Source: Paracoccaceae bacterium
GTDB taxonomy: Bacteria; Pseudomonadota; Alphaproteobacteria; Rhodobacterales; Rhodobacteraceae
Reading direction: 5' to 3'
Length of the DNA: 64,000 nt
Assembly: GCA_024742695.1 (NCBI GenBank)
Contig: JANSXY010000006.1
Location: 124,001 to 188,000, forward strand
The notes beneath the pieces are model-generated. The model worked only from the letters and a program-made list of their open reading frames with translations. It was not told the origin of the DNA and ran no database searches. A program made the translations under genes and the position numbers. Shown here piece by piece: positions 1-8,580 of the stretch. Each line of letters starts with the position of its first letter. The stretch's first letter is position 1.

Positions 1-705
1 GCGGCGGTGGAACTGTTTCGCCGCGGCGATTTCGACCCGGCGCGCACCACCGGCGCCTGGGCGGGCGAGATCGGCATGGTGCAGATGCTGCCCGGCGACA
101 TCCTCGAACACGGCGCGGATGGCGACGGCGACGGGCATGTCTACCTCAAGACCTCGGCGCCCGACGCCCTTCTGTCAGGCGCGCGGATGCTGCGCGCGCT
201 GGGCTGGCGGCCGAACGAACCGTGGTTGCAGGAGGTCGTTCTGCCGGCCGGCCTCGACTGGTCGAAGACCGGGATCGACACGGCCCTGCCCGTCTCTGAC
301 TGGGAGAGGATGGGGGTGCGGGCGCGGCAGGGGCAATTGCCGCGCGGGCTTTCGGCCTCGGTCGTGATCCCGATGGGGCACAAGGGGCCGGCCTTCCTCG
401 CCTATCCGAACTTCAAGGTTCTGTTCGAATGGAACCGGTCCTTCACCTATGTCACCACCGCGGCCTATTTCGCCACCCGGCTGGAAGGCGCTCCGGTCTA
501 CGACCCCGGCAATCCCGATCAGGGGTTGGGCGGCGCGGCGATGAAGGAGTTGCAGCAACGGCTGGCCGCGCGCGGCCATGACGTGGGCGGGATCGACGGC
601 ATCCTCGGCGCCGGCACCCGCGCCGCGGTGCAGGCCGAACAGGCCCGGCTGGGCCTGCCCGCCGATGCCTGGCCAACGCCGGAATTGCTGAACCGGCTGC
701 GCTGA
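1..705 (+). CDS. Lytic murein transglycosylase, MltB-like (5' end outside window)
   Basis: Periplasmic or outer-membrane enzyme that cleaves peptidoglycan glycan strands. The reading frame is open from the first base, so the N-terminus, including the expected signal peptide and the catalytic Glu, lies upstream of the window. What remains matches the second half of the MltB/SLT_2 fold: the substrate-groove motif GxxQxxP appears as GEIGMVQMLP, followed by a GDGDGH segment and the conserved PAGLDW/YPNF regions. The last ~55 residues form a PG_binding_1 domain (KELQQRLAARGHDVGGIDG, then GTRAAV) that anchors the enzyme to the wall. It converges with smc. Family assignment is firm; the substrate and anchoring details are family knowledge. 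Confidence 0.88.
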   Translation, partial: AAVELFRRGDFDPARTTGAWAGEIGMVQMLPGDILEHGADGDGDGHVYLKTSAPDALLSGARMLRALGWRPNEPWLQEVVLPAGLDWSKTGIDTALPVSDWERMGVRARQGQLPRGLSASVVIPMGHKGPAFLAYPNFKVLFEWNRSFTYVTTAAYFATRLEGAPVYDPGNPDQGLGGAAMKELQQRLAARGHDVGGIDGILGAGTRAAVQAEQARLGLPADAWPTPELLNRLR

Positions 706-739
706 CGCTCCGTCCCGGTCGGTACTGGCGCCATGCGCC

Positions 740-3700
740 TCAGGCCACCAGCGCCTCGGCCTTCTTCAGGTCGACGCTGACCAGCTGGCTGACGCCCTGT
801 TCCTGCATGGTGACGCCGAACAGCCTGTCCATCCGGCTCATCGTCACCGCGTGGTGGGTGATGATCAGGAACCGCGTCTCGGTGCGCCGCGTCATCTCGT
901 CCAGCAGGTCGCAGAACCGGTTGACGTTGGCATCGTCCAGGGGCGCGTCGACCTCGTCGAGCACGCAGATCGGCGCCGGGTTGGTCAGGAACACCGCGAA
1001 GATCAGCGCCAGCGCGGTCAGCGTCTGCTCGCCCCCGGACAGCAGCGACAGGGTGGCCAGCTTCTTGCCCGGCGGCTGGCACATGATCTCCAGCCCCGCC
1101 TCCAGCGGATCGTCGCTTTCCACCAGCACGAGATTCGCCTCGCCGCCACCGAACAGATGGGTGAAGAGGGTGCGGAAATTGGCGTTGACCTGCTCGAAGG
1201 CGGTCAGCAGCCGTTCGCGGCCCTCGCGGTTCAGCCCGGCGATCCCGGCGCGCAGCTTGCGGATCGCCTCTTCCAGATCGGCCTTCTCGCCGGTCAGCAA
1301 CTCGTGTTCCGCCGCGACCTCCTGTGCGTCCTCCTCGGCCCGCAGGTTCACCGCGCCCAGCGCGTCGCGCTGCCGGCGCAGCCGCGTGACATCGTGTTCC
1401 AGCGTCTCGGCCGGCGGCATCGCCTCGGGATCGGCCTTCAGACGCGACAGCAGATCCTCGGGCGTCGTCTCGGCCTCTTCGAGGATTCGGTGCGCGGCCA
1501 GCGACGCGCCGGCCCGGGCCGCCTCGGCACGGGCTTCGGCCGCGGCACGCGCCTCGCGCGCCTCGCCCGCCGCGCGCTCGGCCTCGCGTTCGGCCAGTTG
1601 CGCCGCGCGCAGCGCCGCCTCGCCCTCGGCCAGCCGGTCGGCACCGGCGCGGCGGCGGGCTTCGGCGGCCTCCAGTGCCGCGGCCAGCTCGGCGCGCTTC
1701 GCGGCCAGGCTGGCGGGCCGCGCCTCGGCCCGCGCCAGGTCTTCCTCGCTGGTGGCGCGCCGCTCCTGCAGTTCTGCGGTGCGGGTCTCGGCCGTCGCCA
1801 GCCGGTGCCGCCAGCCCGACAGTTCCTTGACGATCTCCTGCCGCCGCTTCACGCGCGCCTCGCCCTCGCGGCGCAACTCGTCCTGCGCGGCCCGGCGCGC
1901 GATCATCGCCAGCCGCGCGGCCTCGACCGCCTGTTTCACCTCTTCGATCGCCGCGCGCGCATCGTCGAGATCGGGCAGATCGGCCGCCGCGGCCTCGGCC
2001 TCGGACAATCGCCGGGCCGCCGCGGCCGCCTCTTCCTCGTGGCGGGCGAGCGACAGTTTCGCGGTTTCCAGCCGGCCCTGCGCCATCGAACTGTCGGCCT
2101 CCGCCCGGCTGAGCGCGCGGCCGGCCTCGGCCAGCCGCCGGTCGGCCTCGCGCCGGGCCTCGCGCGCGGCGCGGTCGGCCTCGGTGGTCTCGGCCAGTTG
2201 CCGGGTCAGGTGCTCGTGCGCCTGCCGCGCGCCATCCGCACGGGCCGAAACCTCCTCGAGGTCGCGCTTGAGTTCGACCAGGCGGTTCAGCTGTTGCAGC
2301 CTGAGCGCGGCGGCCGAGGGCGCATCCTCGGCCGCCGCGCGAAACCCGTCCCAGCGCCAAAGGTCGCCCTCTACCGACACCAGCCGCTGTCCGGGTCCGA
2401 GGGCCGATTGCAGGCGCGCCCCCTCGTCCTGATCCACCACGCCGATCTGGCCCAGCCGACGCGCCAGCACCCCCGGCGCGGCAACGTGGTCGGCCAGCGG
2501 CCGCGCCCCGGCGGGCAATGCCTGCGGCGCGTCGTAGGGCGGCAGGTGCGCCCAGCCCGAACCGCCGCCGCCGTCGCCCACTTCCGGTGCACGCAGATCG
2601 TCGGCCAGTGCCGCGCCCAGGGCCCGTTCGAAGCCCGGGTCGACGCGCAGCCGGTCGAGGATCTGCCGGCCGGTCGCGGCCTCGCGCTCCACCAGCCTGG
2701 CCAGCGCCGCGACCTCGGCCTTCAGCGCGCTGGCCTCGCCCTCGGCGCCGGAGCGCGCGGCGCGGGCCTCGGCCTCGCGCGACTGGGCCTCGGTGCGCGC
2801 ACCGTCGGCGGCGATCAGCGCCGCCTCTGCCGCTTCGGCGGCGGCCTGGGCTGCGGCCTGCGCCTCGGCCGCCTGGGCCTGGTCGCGGCCGGCGCGCGCC
2901 AGCGCCTCTTCCGCCGCGGCGGCGGCCTCGCGGGCGCGGCCGGCCTCGGCAAGGCTGCGGTCGCGCCCGGCGCGGGCCTCCGCCTGCATCCGCTGCGCCG
3001 ACTGGTGGCGCGCCGACAGGCGGGCGACATCCTCGGTCCGTCCGGCAAGGTGCGATTCGGCCTCTGCCAGCGCGGCCGAAGCCGCCCGCGCCGCCTCCAC
3101 CGCCGCCTCCAGCCGCGCGTCGTGGCCGTCGGATGCCTTCTCGATCTGGGCCTGTTCCCAGTCCAGGCGGGCGATCGACTCTCCGGCGTCGTGGTTCAGC
3201 GCCGCCTCGCGCTCCAGATCCTTGACGATCTGCGCGATCCGGGTGCGCAGGGTCTCGATCGCGGTCTGCGCCGCGGCCTCTTCGTCGGCCAGCGCGTCGC
3301 GCTGGTGGCTCAGCCGTTGCAGGATCGCCGAGGCGATCGCCTCTTCCTCGCGCAGGGGCGGCAGATCGGCATCGCGCGCCTCGCGTCCGCGTGTCGCCTC
3401 CAGCGCGCCGGCCTCAGCCCGCGCGGCAAGCGCCAGCGCCTCGCGCAGCGCCGCTTCGGCGCCGGCACGGGCCTCTTCCGCCTCGCGCCAGCGGCGATAC
3501 AGCAGCAGGCCCTCGCTGCGGCGCAACTCCTCGCCGATCTCGCGGTAACGCGCCGCCTGCTTCGCCTGCCGCTGCAGCTGCTGCAACTGCTGGGCCAGCT
3601 GGTCGATCACGTCGTCGACGCGGGCGAGGTTCTGCTCGGTCCCGGCCAGCTTCAGCTCCGCCTCGTGCCGGCGCTGGTAGAGGCCGGAGATACCGGCCGC

Positions 3701-4198
3701 TTCCTCCAGAACCCGGCGGCGGTTCTTGGGCCGGGCGTTGATCAGTTCCGCGATCTGGCCCTGTCGCACCAGCGCCGGCGAATGGCTGCCGGTCGAGGCA
3801 TCGGCGAACAGCATCTGCACGTCGCGCGCCCGCACGTCCTTGCCGTTCAGCTTGTAGGCCGAACCCGCATCGCGGGTGATCCGGCGCACGATGTCGATCT
3901 GGTCGCTGTCGTTGAAGCCCGAGGGCGCGCGGCGGTCGGAATTGTCGATCGCGACGGCGACCTCGGCGAAGTTCCGCGCCGGGCGGCTGGCGGCCCCGGC
4001 GAAGATCACGTCCTCCATCCCGTCGCCGCGCATCGCCGAGGGGCGGTTTTCGCCCATCACCCAGCGCAGCGCCTCCAGCAGGTTCGACTTGCCGCAGCCG
4101 TTCGGCCCGACGATGCCGGTGAGCCCGTCGTGGATGAGCAGGTCGGTCGGGTCCACGAAACTCTTGAACCCGTTCAGGCGCAGCCGGTTGAAACGCAA
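740..4198 (-). CDS. smc: Chromosome segregation protein SMC
   Basis: Structural-maintenance-of-chromosomes ATPase that works with ScpA/ScpB to compact and segregate the chromosome. Walker A GPNGCGKS is at residues 31-38. Two very Ala/Glu/Arg-rich coiled-coil arms flank a hinge domain around residues 480-620, which carries a local Gly-rich patch (GDGGGGSGW). The ABC signature LSGGEQ and Walker B CVLDEVDAPLDD lie near the C-terminus. I chose TTG at 4198 because it gives MRFNRLRLNGFKSF, the usual start, and 1,152 residues, the usual length. An upstream TTG at 4261 has a better Shine-Dalgarno (AAGGGG, 7 nt away) and would add 21 unconserved residues, so the start is open. Confidence 0.95.
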   Translation of the reverse strand: MRFNRLRLNGFKSFVDPTDLLIHDGLTGIVGPNGCGKSNLLEALRWVMGENRPSAMRGDGMEDVIFAGAASRPARNFAEVAVAIDNSDRRAPSGFNDSDQIDIVRRITRDAGSAYKLNGKDVRARDVQMLFADASTGSHSPALVRQGQIAELINARPKNRRRVLEEAAGISGLYQRRHEAELKLAGTEQNLARVDDVIDQLAQQLQQLQRQAKQAARYREIGEELRRSEGLLLYRRWREAEEARAGAEAALREALALAARAEAGALEATRGREARDADLPPLREEEAIASAILQRLSHQRDALADEEAAAQTAIETLRTRIAQIVKDLEREAALNHDAGESIARLDWEQAQIEKASDGHDARLEAAVEAARAASAALAEAESHLAGRTEDVARLSARHQSAQRMQAEARAGRDRSLAEAGRAREAAAAAEEALARAGRDQAQAAEAQAAAQAAAEAAEAALIAADGARTEAQSREAEARAARSGAEGEASALKAEVAALARLVEREAATGRQILDRLRVDPGFERALGAALADDLRAPEVGDGGGGSGWAHLPPYDAPQALPAGARPLADHVAAPGVLARRLGQIGVVDQDEGARLQSALGPGQRLVSVEGDLWRWDGFRAAAEDAPSAAALRLQQLNRLVELKRDLEEVSARADGARQAHEHLTRQLAETTEADRAAREARREADRRLAEAGRALSRAEADSSMAQGRLETAKLSLARHEEEAAAAARRLSEAEAAAADLPDLDDARAAIEEVKQAVEAARLAMIARRAAQDELRREGEARVKRRQEIVKELSGWRHRLATAETRTAELQERRATSEEDLARAEARPASLAAKRAELAAALEAAEARRRAGADRLAEGEAALRAAQLAEREAERAAGEAREARAAAEARAEAARAGASLAAHRILEEAETTPEDLLSRLKADPEAMPPAETLEHDVTRLRRQRDALGAVNLRAEEDAQEVAAEHELLTGEKADLEEAIRKLRAGIAGLNREGRERLLTAFEQVNANFRTLFTHLFGGGEANLVLVESDDPLEAGLEIMCQPPGKKLATLSLLSGGEQTLTALALIFAVFLTNPAPICVLDEVDAPLDDANVNRFCDLLDEMTRRTETRFLIITHHAVTMSRMDRLFGVTMQEQGVSQLVSVDLKKAEALVA

Positions 4199-4295
4199 CG
4201 TGACCGTCCGGTTTGATTCCCTCAGACCCCGGATGGTCCGGCCCGGAACCGCCGGAGTCAACAGCGCACCCCTTCATCTGGCACGGGCTGCGGGC

Positions 4296-4304
4296 TTATC
4301 CACA
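4296..4304 (+). promoter_or_regulatory. Single perfect DnaA-box-like 9-mer upstream of smc
   Basis: TTATCCACA, the classical high-affinity DnaA box sequence, sits in the 210-nt gap between smc and the divergent membrane protein, about 100 nt before the preferred smc start. The sequence is exact. A regulatory role for DnaA in smc or TsoY-like gene transcription is inference. There is only one box, so this is not a replication origin. Confidence 0.35.
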
Positions 4305-4370
4305 AGATATCGCGAGGCCCCCCGCCGCCCTGCTACACCTTGCCACGGTGCGCCGGGCAACCGCCGAGGC

Positions 4371-4398
4371 TATCATATTCACGAAATGGAATGTGATA
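4371..4398 (+). promoter_or_regulatory. Inverted-repeat operator, ATTC-N8-GAAT type
   Basis: TATCATATTC (4371-4380), an 8-nt spacer, then GAATGTGATA (4389-4398) form a 10-bp dyad with nine matching positions. The right arm abuts the Shine-Dalgarno AGGAGG (4398-4403) of the gene starting at 4409. The core is exactly ATTC-N8-GAAT, which from memory is the consensus of SqrR, the persulfide-responsive ArsR-family repressor of Rhodobacter capsulatus, related to BigR. The AT-rich dyad stands out against its GC-rich surroundings. That it is an operator is well supported by geometry and position; the SqrR identity is inference. Confidence 0.6.
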
Positions 4399-4408
4399 GG
4401 AGGCAGAC

Positions 4409-5617
4409 ATGTCCGACATCCTCAAGCGCCCGGCGGATCGCTATTCGCCGCTTTACTTCCTCGCTTCGCTGGGGGCCGGCGGGCTCGCCGTGACCTTCTT
4501 CATGTGGCTCTACTTCTGGGTTCCGCATCCCGACCAGCCGGTGCCGGTGTTCGAGGATATCGCCGCGGCCTTCGGCGCCGGCGACCCGCTGCAACAGGCC
4601 GTGATCGTCGCCGCCGCGCTGGGGATCGCGTTCTTCGCCTTCCACAACATCCGGCTCTTGGTCTGGAACCTCGCCTCCTACGCCCGTTTCCGCCGGACCG
4701 AGGCCTACGCGAAACTCCGCAGTTCGAACGCCGAGACGCAGATCACCGCGATGCCGCTGGCGCTCGCGATGACGATAAACGTGGGCTTCATCCTCGGCAT
4801 GGTCTTCGTTCCCGGCCTTTGGTCGGTGGTGGAATACCTGTTCCCGCTGGCTCTGGCCGGGTTCCTCGCCGTCGGCGTGCTGGCGCTGTCGCAGATCGGC
4901 GCCTTCCTCGGCCGGATCAAGACCGAGGGCGGGTTCGACTGGGCCGCCAACAACTCCTTCGCGCAGGTGCTGCCGGCCTTCGCGCTGTCGATGGTCGGCG
5001 TCGGCCTCGCCGCGCCGGCGGCGCTGTCGACCGTGCCGCTGATCTCGGGCATCGCGCTGGTGCTGTCGACCTTCTTCCTGATGGCCGCCGTAGCCATCGC
5101 GCTGGTCGCCATCGTGCTGGCCGTCCATTCGATGAGCGTGCACGGCGTCGCGCCCGAGGCCGCGCCGACGCTGCTGATCGTGATCCCGCTGATCACCGTG
5201 CTGGGCATTCTCGTCATGCGCCAGAACCACGGCCTGCACGTGCATTTCGGAGCGACTGAATCGGCGGGCGAGACGCTGGCGCTGCTGACCAAGTTCCTGT
5301 CGGTGCAGGTGCTGTTCGGCCTCTTCGGCCTGGCGATCCTGCGCCGGCAGGGCTATGCGCGCCGGTTCCTGTTCGCCACCGAGCATTCGGTGTCGAGCTA
5401 CGCGCTGGTCTGTCCCGGCGTCGCGTTGAACGTGATGCTGTTCTTCTGGATCAACAAGGGCCTCGTCGGCGCCGGGCTGATCGCCAAGTTCGGCATCGCC
5501 TACTGGGGGCTGACGGCGATCGCGATCGGGTTGCAACTGGCGATGATCTGGCTGGTGTTCCACCTCAACCGCCGCCACTTCGGCGAGGCCAGGGCCGAGG
5601 CCGTGCCGGCCGAATGA
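4409..5617 (+). CDS. Polytopic membrane protein, TsoY-like family
   Basis: A 402-residue inner-membrane protein with roughly ten hydrophobic segments and no signal peptide. It opens with SPLYFLASLGAGGLAVTFFM, and later has the blocks SNAETQITAMPLALAMTINV and SYALVCPGVALNVMLFF, which recall the TsoY family, some members of which are selenoproteins. No in-frame UGA is used here. Function is not established. The gene has a strong AGGAGG ribosome site and is preceded by a 10-bp inverted repeat of the SqrR/BigR type, which suggests induction by reactive sulfur species. A terminator-like hairpin follows, so it is probably monocistronic. It could instead be a transporter-like protein of another name; membrane location is certain. 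Confidence 0.7.
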   Translation: MSDILKRPADRYSPLYFLASLGAGGLAVTFFMWLYFWVPHPDQPVPVFEDIAAAFGAGDPLQQAVIVAAALGIAFFAFHNIRLLVWNLASYARFRRTEAYAKLRSSNAETQITAMPLALAMTINVGFILGMVFVPGLWSVVEYLFPLALAGFLAVGVLALSQIGAFLGRIKTEGGFDWAANNSFAQVLPAFALSMVGVGLAAPAALSTVPLISGIALVLSTFFLMAAVAIALVAIVLAVHSMSVHGVAPEAAPTLLIVIPLITVLGILVMRQNHGLHVHFGATESAGETLALLTKFLSVQVLFGLFGLAILRRQGYARRFLFATEHSVSSYALVCPGVALNVMLFFWINKGLVGAGLIAKFGIAYWGLTAIAIGLQLAMIWLVFHLNRRHFGEARAEAVPAE

Positions 5618-5640
5618 TCCGGCAGCGACCGGCATCGCGG

Positions 5641-5670
5641 GGGCGGCGCGGGCAACCGGGCCGCCCTTTC
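5641..5670 (+). terminator. Candidate intrinsic terminator after the TsoY-like gene
   Basis: A GGGCGGC stem (5641-5647) pairs with GCCGCCC (5660-5666) and is followed by TTTC. The U-tract is short, so efficiency is uncertain, but position 23 nt after the stop codon fits. Confidence 0.45.
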
Positions 5671-5732
5671 GCTTGTGCGGACTGGCGGGCCGGGCCAGTC
5701 TGCCCGGCACCCGAAGCCCGAAGGAGGTGCCG

Positions 5733-6089
5733 ATGATCCCCGCCCTTGCCGTCATCCTGTTGTTCCAGCTGGGCGGCGAGGCGCTGTCGCGCGGGCTGGG
5801 CCTGCCGGTGCCGGGCCCGGTGATCGGCATGGTCGCGCTGGTCGCGGCCTTCGCCGCCTCGCCACGGCTCGCCGCGCTGGTGCGACCCGTGGCGCAGGGC
5901 CTGCTCGCGCATCTGTCGCTTCTGTTCGTGCCCGCCGGCGTCGGCGTCGTCGCGCATCTGCCGCTTCTGCGCGAGGCGGGCGGGGCGCTGCTGGCGGCGC
6001 TGCTGCTGTCCACGATCCTGGCCATCGCGGCGGGCGCGCTGACCTTCGTCGCCGTCGCGCGGCTGACCGGGGACGCGGCCGATGACTGA
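5733..6089 (+). CDS. CidA/LrgA family holin-like membrane protein
   Basis: A 118-residue integral membrane protein with about four transmembrane helices. The N-terminal block MIPALAVILLFQLGGEALSR, followed by LGLPVPGPVIGMVAL, is typical of LrgA/CidA, proteins first linked to control of murein hydrolases and later to uptake or export of pyruvate and other small acids. ATG 5733 is chosen because AGGAGG lies 6 nt upstream. The stop overlaps the LrgB start by 8 nt, so the two are translationally coupled. Which LrgA role applies here cannot be told from sequence. Confidence 0.87.
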   Translation: MIPALAVILLFQLGGEALSRGLGLPVPGPVIGMVALVAAFAASPRLAALVRPVAQGLLAHLSLLFVPAGVGVVAHLPLLREAGGALLAALLLSTILAIAAGALTFVAVARLTGDAADD

Positions 6090-6798
6090 TCCGGCGCCGA
6101 TCTGGTCCTACCTCAGCCGCGAGCCGCTGTTGTGGCTGACCGCCACGCTGGTGGCCTACACGATCGCCGACACCGTCAGCCGGGCCACCGGCCGCGCGCC
6201 GCTGGCCAACCCGGTGCTGATCGCCGTGATCCTGCTGGCGCTGCTTCTGGGCGTGACCGGCACGCCCTACACGACCTATTTCGAGGGCGCGCAGTTCGTC
6301 CATTTCATGCTCGGCCCCGCCACCGTGGCGCTGGCCGCGCCGCTTTACGGCAATCTCGCGCGTGTACGGCGATCCGCGCTGCCGATGCTGGCGGCGCTGC
6401 TGGCCGGGTCGGTCACGGCGGTCGCCTCGGCGCTGGCCGTCGCGGCGGCGCTGGGCGTTCCCGCGCCGGTTCTGGCCAGCCTCGCGCCGAAATCCACCAC
6501 CGCGCCGGTGGCGATCGGCATCGCCGAGGCGCTGGGCGGCCAGCCCACCCTGACCGCGGTGCTGGTGCTCTTGACCGGCATCATCGGCGCGGTGGTCGCC
6601 ACGCCGCTTCTGAACCTGTTGCGGATCGGCGACTGGCGCGCGCGCGGCTTCGCCGTCGGCGTCGCCGCGCACGGGATCGGAACCGCGCGCGCCTTCCAGG
6701 TGCACGAGACGGCGGGCGCCTTCGCGGGGATCGGCATGGGGCTGAACGCGGTGCTGACCGCGCTGATCGCGCCGTGGGTGCTGGGCTGGTTCGGCTGA
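6082..6798 (+). CDS. LrgB family membrane protein
   Basis: A 238-residue polytopic membrane partner of LrgA. Recognisable family blocks are NPVLIAVILLALLL, the YFEGAQFVHFMLGPATVALA stretch, SLAPKSTTAPVAIGIAEALGG and the C-terminal AAHGIGTARAFQ. LrgAB pairs act as a membrane complex connected with murein hydrolase control or carboxylate transport. The start ATG lies inside the end of the LrgA gene. No LytSR-type regulator is adjacent, so control is unknown. Confidence 0.9.
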   Translation: MTDPAPIWSYLSREPLLWLTATLVAYTIADTVSRATGRAPLANPVLIAVILLALLLGVTGTPYTTYFEGAQFVHFMLGPATVALAAPLYGNLARVRRSALPMLAALLAGSVTAVASALAVAAALGVPAPVLASLAPKSTTAPVAIGIAEALGGQPTLTAVLVLLTGIIGAVVATPLLNLLRIGDWRARGFAVGVAAHGIGTARAFQVHETAGAFAGIGMGLNAVLTALIAPWVLGWFG

Positions 6799-6808
6799 TC
6801 CGGCGGGC

Positions 6809-8461
6809 CTAGCGACCGGCCATGCCCGCCGCCCGTGTCTCGGCCAGCGTCATGCCGGTGGACAGCGCCTCCGGATCCAGCCGCAGTTCGATCACCGCGG
6901 GCACGCCGGCGGCAAGCGCGCGGGCGAAGGCACCGGGGAATTCCTCGGTCCGCGCCACCGTCTCGCCATGGCCGCCATAGGCCCGCGCCAGCGCCGCGAA
7001 ATCGGGATTGGCCAGCGCGGTGCCCGACACCCGGCCGGGATAGTGCCGCTCCTGGTGCATGCGGATCGTGCCGTACTGGCCGTTGTTGGCCACCACCGTG
7101 ACCACCGCCGCGCCGTGCTGCGCCGCGGTCGACATCTCGTTCAGCGTCATCTGGAAACAGCCGTCGCCGGCAAGGCAGACGACGGTGCGGCGCGGATCGT
7201 CGAGCTTTGCCGCGATCGCGGCGGGAAAGCCGTAGCCCATGCTGCCCGAGGTCGGCGCAAGCTGCGTGCCCCGGCGCTTGAAGCGGAAATAACGATGCAG
7301 GAAGGCGGCGTAGTTGCCCGCGCCGTTCGTCACCACCGCGTCCTCGGGCAGGTGTTCGGACAGCCAGGCGACGATCCGCTCCATCTGCACCGTGCCGGGC
7401 GTGTCCTTCGGGCGCTGCCAGGCCTCGTACTCGGCCCGTGCCGCGCGGGTCCAGTCCTCCCAGCGCCGGGGGGCGGGGTGATCGGCCAGCGCCGCGACGA
7501 TCTCGGCCGCCGGCGCGACGATGCCAAGATCGGGCCGGTAGACGCGGCCAAGTTCCGAGGCGTCGGGATAGACATGCAGGATGGTCTTGCCCGGCGCGGC
7601 CGGGTCGATCAGCGTGTAGCCGCCGGTCATCGTGTCGCCGATCCGGGCGCCCAGCACCAGCAGGCAGTCGGCCTCGCGCAGCCGCCGGCCCAGCGCGGGG
7701 TTCATGCCCACACCCAGGTCGCCCGCGTAGCACGGATGGCGGTTGTCGAGGTGATCCTGGCGCCGGAACGGCACCGCGACCGGCAGGCCCCAGGCTTCGG
7801 CGAAGCGCGCCAGATCGGTCGCCGCCCCGGCCGACCACAGGCTGCCCCCGGCCACCACCAACGGCCGCTCGGACCGGCCCAGCGCATCGGCCAGCGCCGC
7901 GACCTCGGCCGCGCTGACCGTCGGCGGGACCGGCGCGCGGGCAAGACCATCGGCGACCTCGGCGCGGGCCGACAGCATGTCCTCGGGCAGCGCCAGCACC
8001 ACCGGACCGGGCCGCCCCGACAGCGCGACATGGAACGCGCGGCTGACGTATTCGGGTATCCGCGCGGTGTCGTCGATCTCGGCGGCCCATTTCGCCAGCC
8101 CGCCGAACATCTGCCGGTAGTCGACCTCCTGGAACGCCTCGCGGTCGCGGTCGGCGCGCGCGATCTGGCCGACGAACAGGATCATCGGCGTCGAATCCTG
8201 CCGCGCCACATGCACGCCGGCGGCGGCGTTCGCGGCGCCGGGGCCGCGGGTGACGAAGGCCACGCCGGGCCGGCCGGTCAGCTTGCCCGTCGCCTCCGCC
8301 ATCATCGCCGCACCGCCCTCGTGGCGGCACACGACATTGCCGATGCCGCTGTCGTGCAGACCGTCCAGCACCGCGAGAAAGCTTTCGCCGGGAACGGAAA
8401 ACACCCGCTCCACCCCCTGGATCGCCAGTTGATCGACCAGAATCCTGCCGCCGTGCCGCAT
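6809..8461 (-). CDS. Thiamine-diphosphate-dependent enzyme, acetolactate-synthase-like
   Basis: A 550-residue three-domain ThDP enzyme: N-terminal pyrimidine-binding domain with the catalytic Glu at about residue 26 (VPGESF), a central Rossmann-like domain, and a C-terminal pyrophosphate-binding domain with the GDG...NN motif (AGDGCFQMTLNEM to VVANN). It resembles the large subunit of acetohydroxyacid synthase and decarboxylases of 2-oxo acids. No regulatory small subunit lies nearby, so a branched-chain amino-acid role is doubtful and the substrate is unknown. ATG 8461 is chosen for GGGAGG at proper spacing; a longer frame to 8530 lacks support. Confidence 0.82.
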   Translation of the reverse strand: MRHGGRILVDQLAIQGVERVFSVPGESFLAVLDGLHDSGIGNVVCRHEGGAAMMAEATGKLTGRPGVAFVTRGPGAANAAAGVHVARQDSTPMILFVGQIARADRDREAFQEVDYRQMFGGLAKWAAEIDDTARIPEYVSRAFHVALSGRPGPVVLALPEDMLSARAEVADGLARAPVPPTVSAAEVAALADALGRSERPLVVAGGSLWSAGAATDLARFAEAWGLPVAVPFRRQDHLDNRHPCYAGDLGVGMNPALGRRLREADCLLVLGARIGDTMTGGYTLIDPAAPGKTILHVYPDASELGRVYRPDLGIVAPAAEIVAALADHPAPRRWEDWTRAARAEYEAWQRPKDTPGTVQMERIVAWLSEHLPEDAVVTNGAGNYAAFLHRYFRFKRRGTQLAPTSGSMGYGFPAAIAAKLDDPRRTVVCLAGDGCFQMTLNEMSTAAQHGAAVVTVVANNGQYGTIRMHQERHYPGRVSGTALANPDFAALARAYGGHGETVARTEEFPGAFARALAAGVPAVIELRLDPEALSTGMTLAETRAAGMAGR

Positions 8462-8580
8462 CGTCGCCTCCCGCCAGACACGCGGACCTTGCGGCACGCC
8501 CGCGGCAAGGGCAAGGCCGCCCCTTGCCACCGCGGCGTCGCGGCATAGGTCGCCCGAAAAACGTCTGTCAGAGGTGATCG

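Noticed and set aside
851-4216. A 1,121-codon open frame antisense to smc
   Set aside because: High GC keeps many frames open. The product is Arg/Gly/Leu-rich with no domain, and the opposite strand encodes a full SMC with all motifs.
4199-4261. SMC start at TTG 4261
   Set aside because: Better ribosome site, but adds 21 residues not seen at SMC N-termini; start at 4198 preferred, not proven.
4296-4304. Replication origin near smc
   Set aside because: Only one DnaA box, no AT-rich unwinding region, and no dnaA, gyrB or hemE-type origin neighbours.
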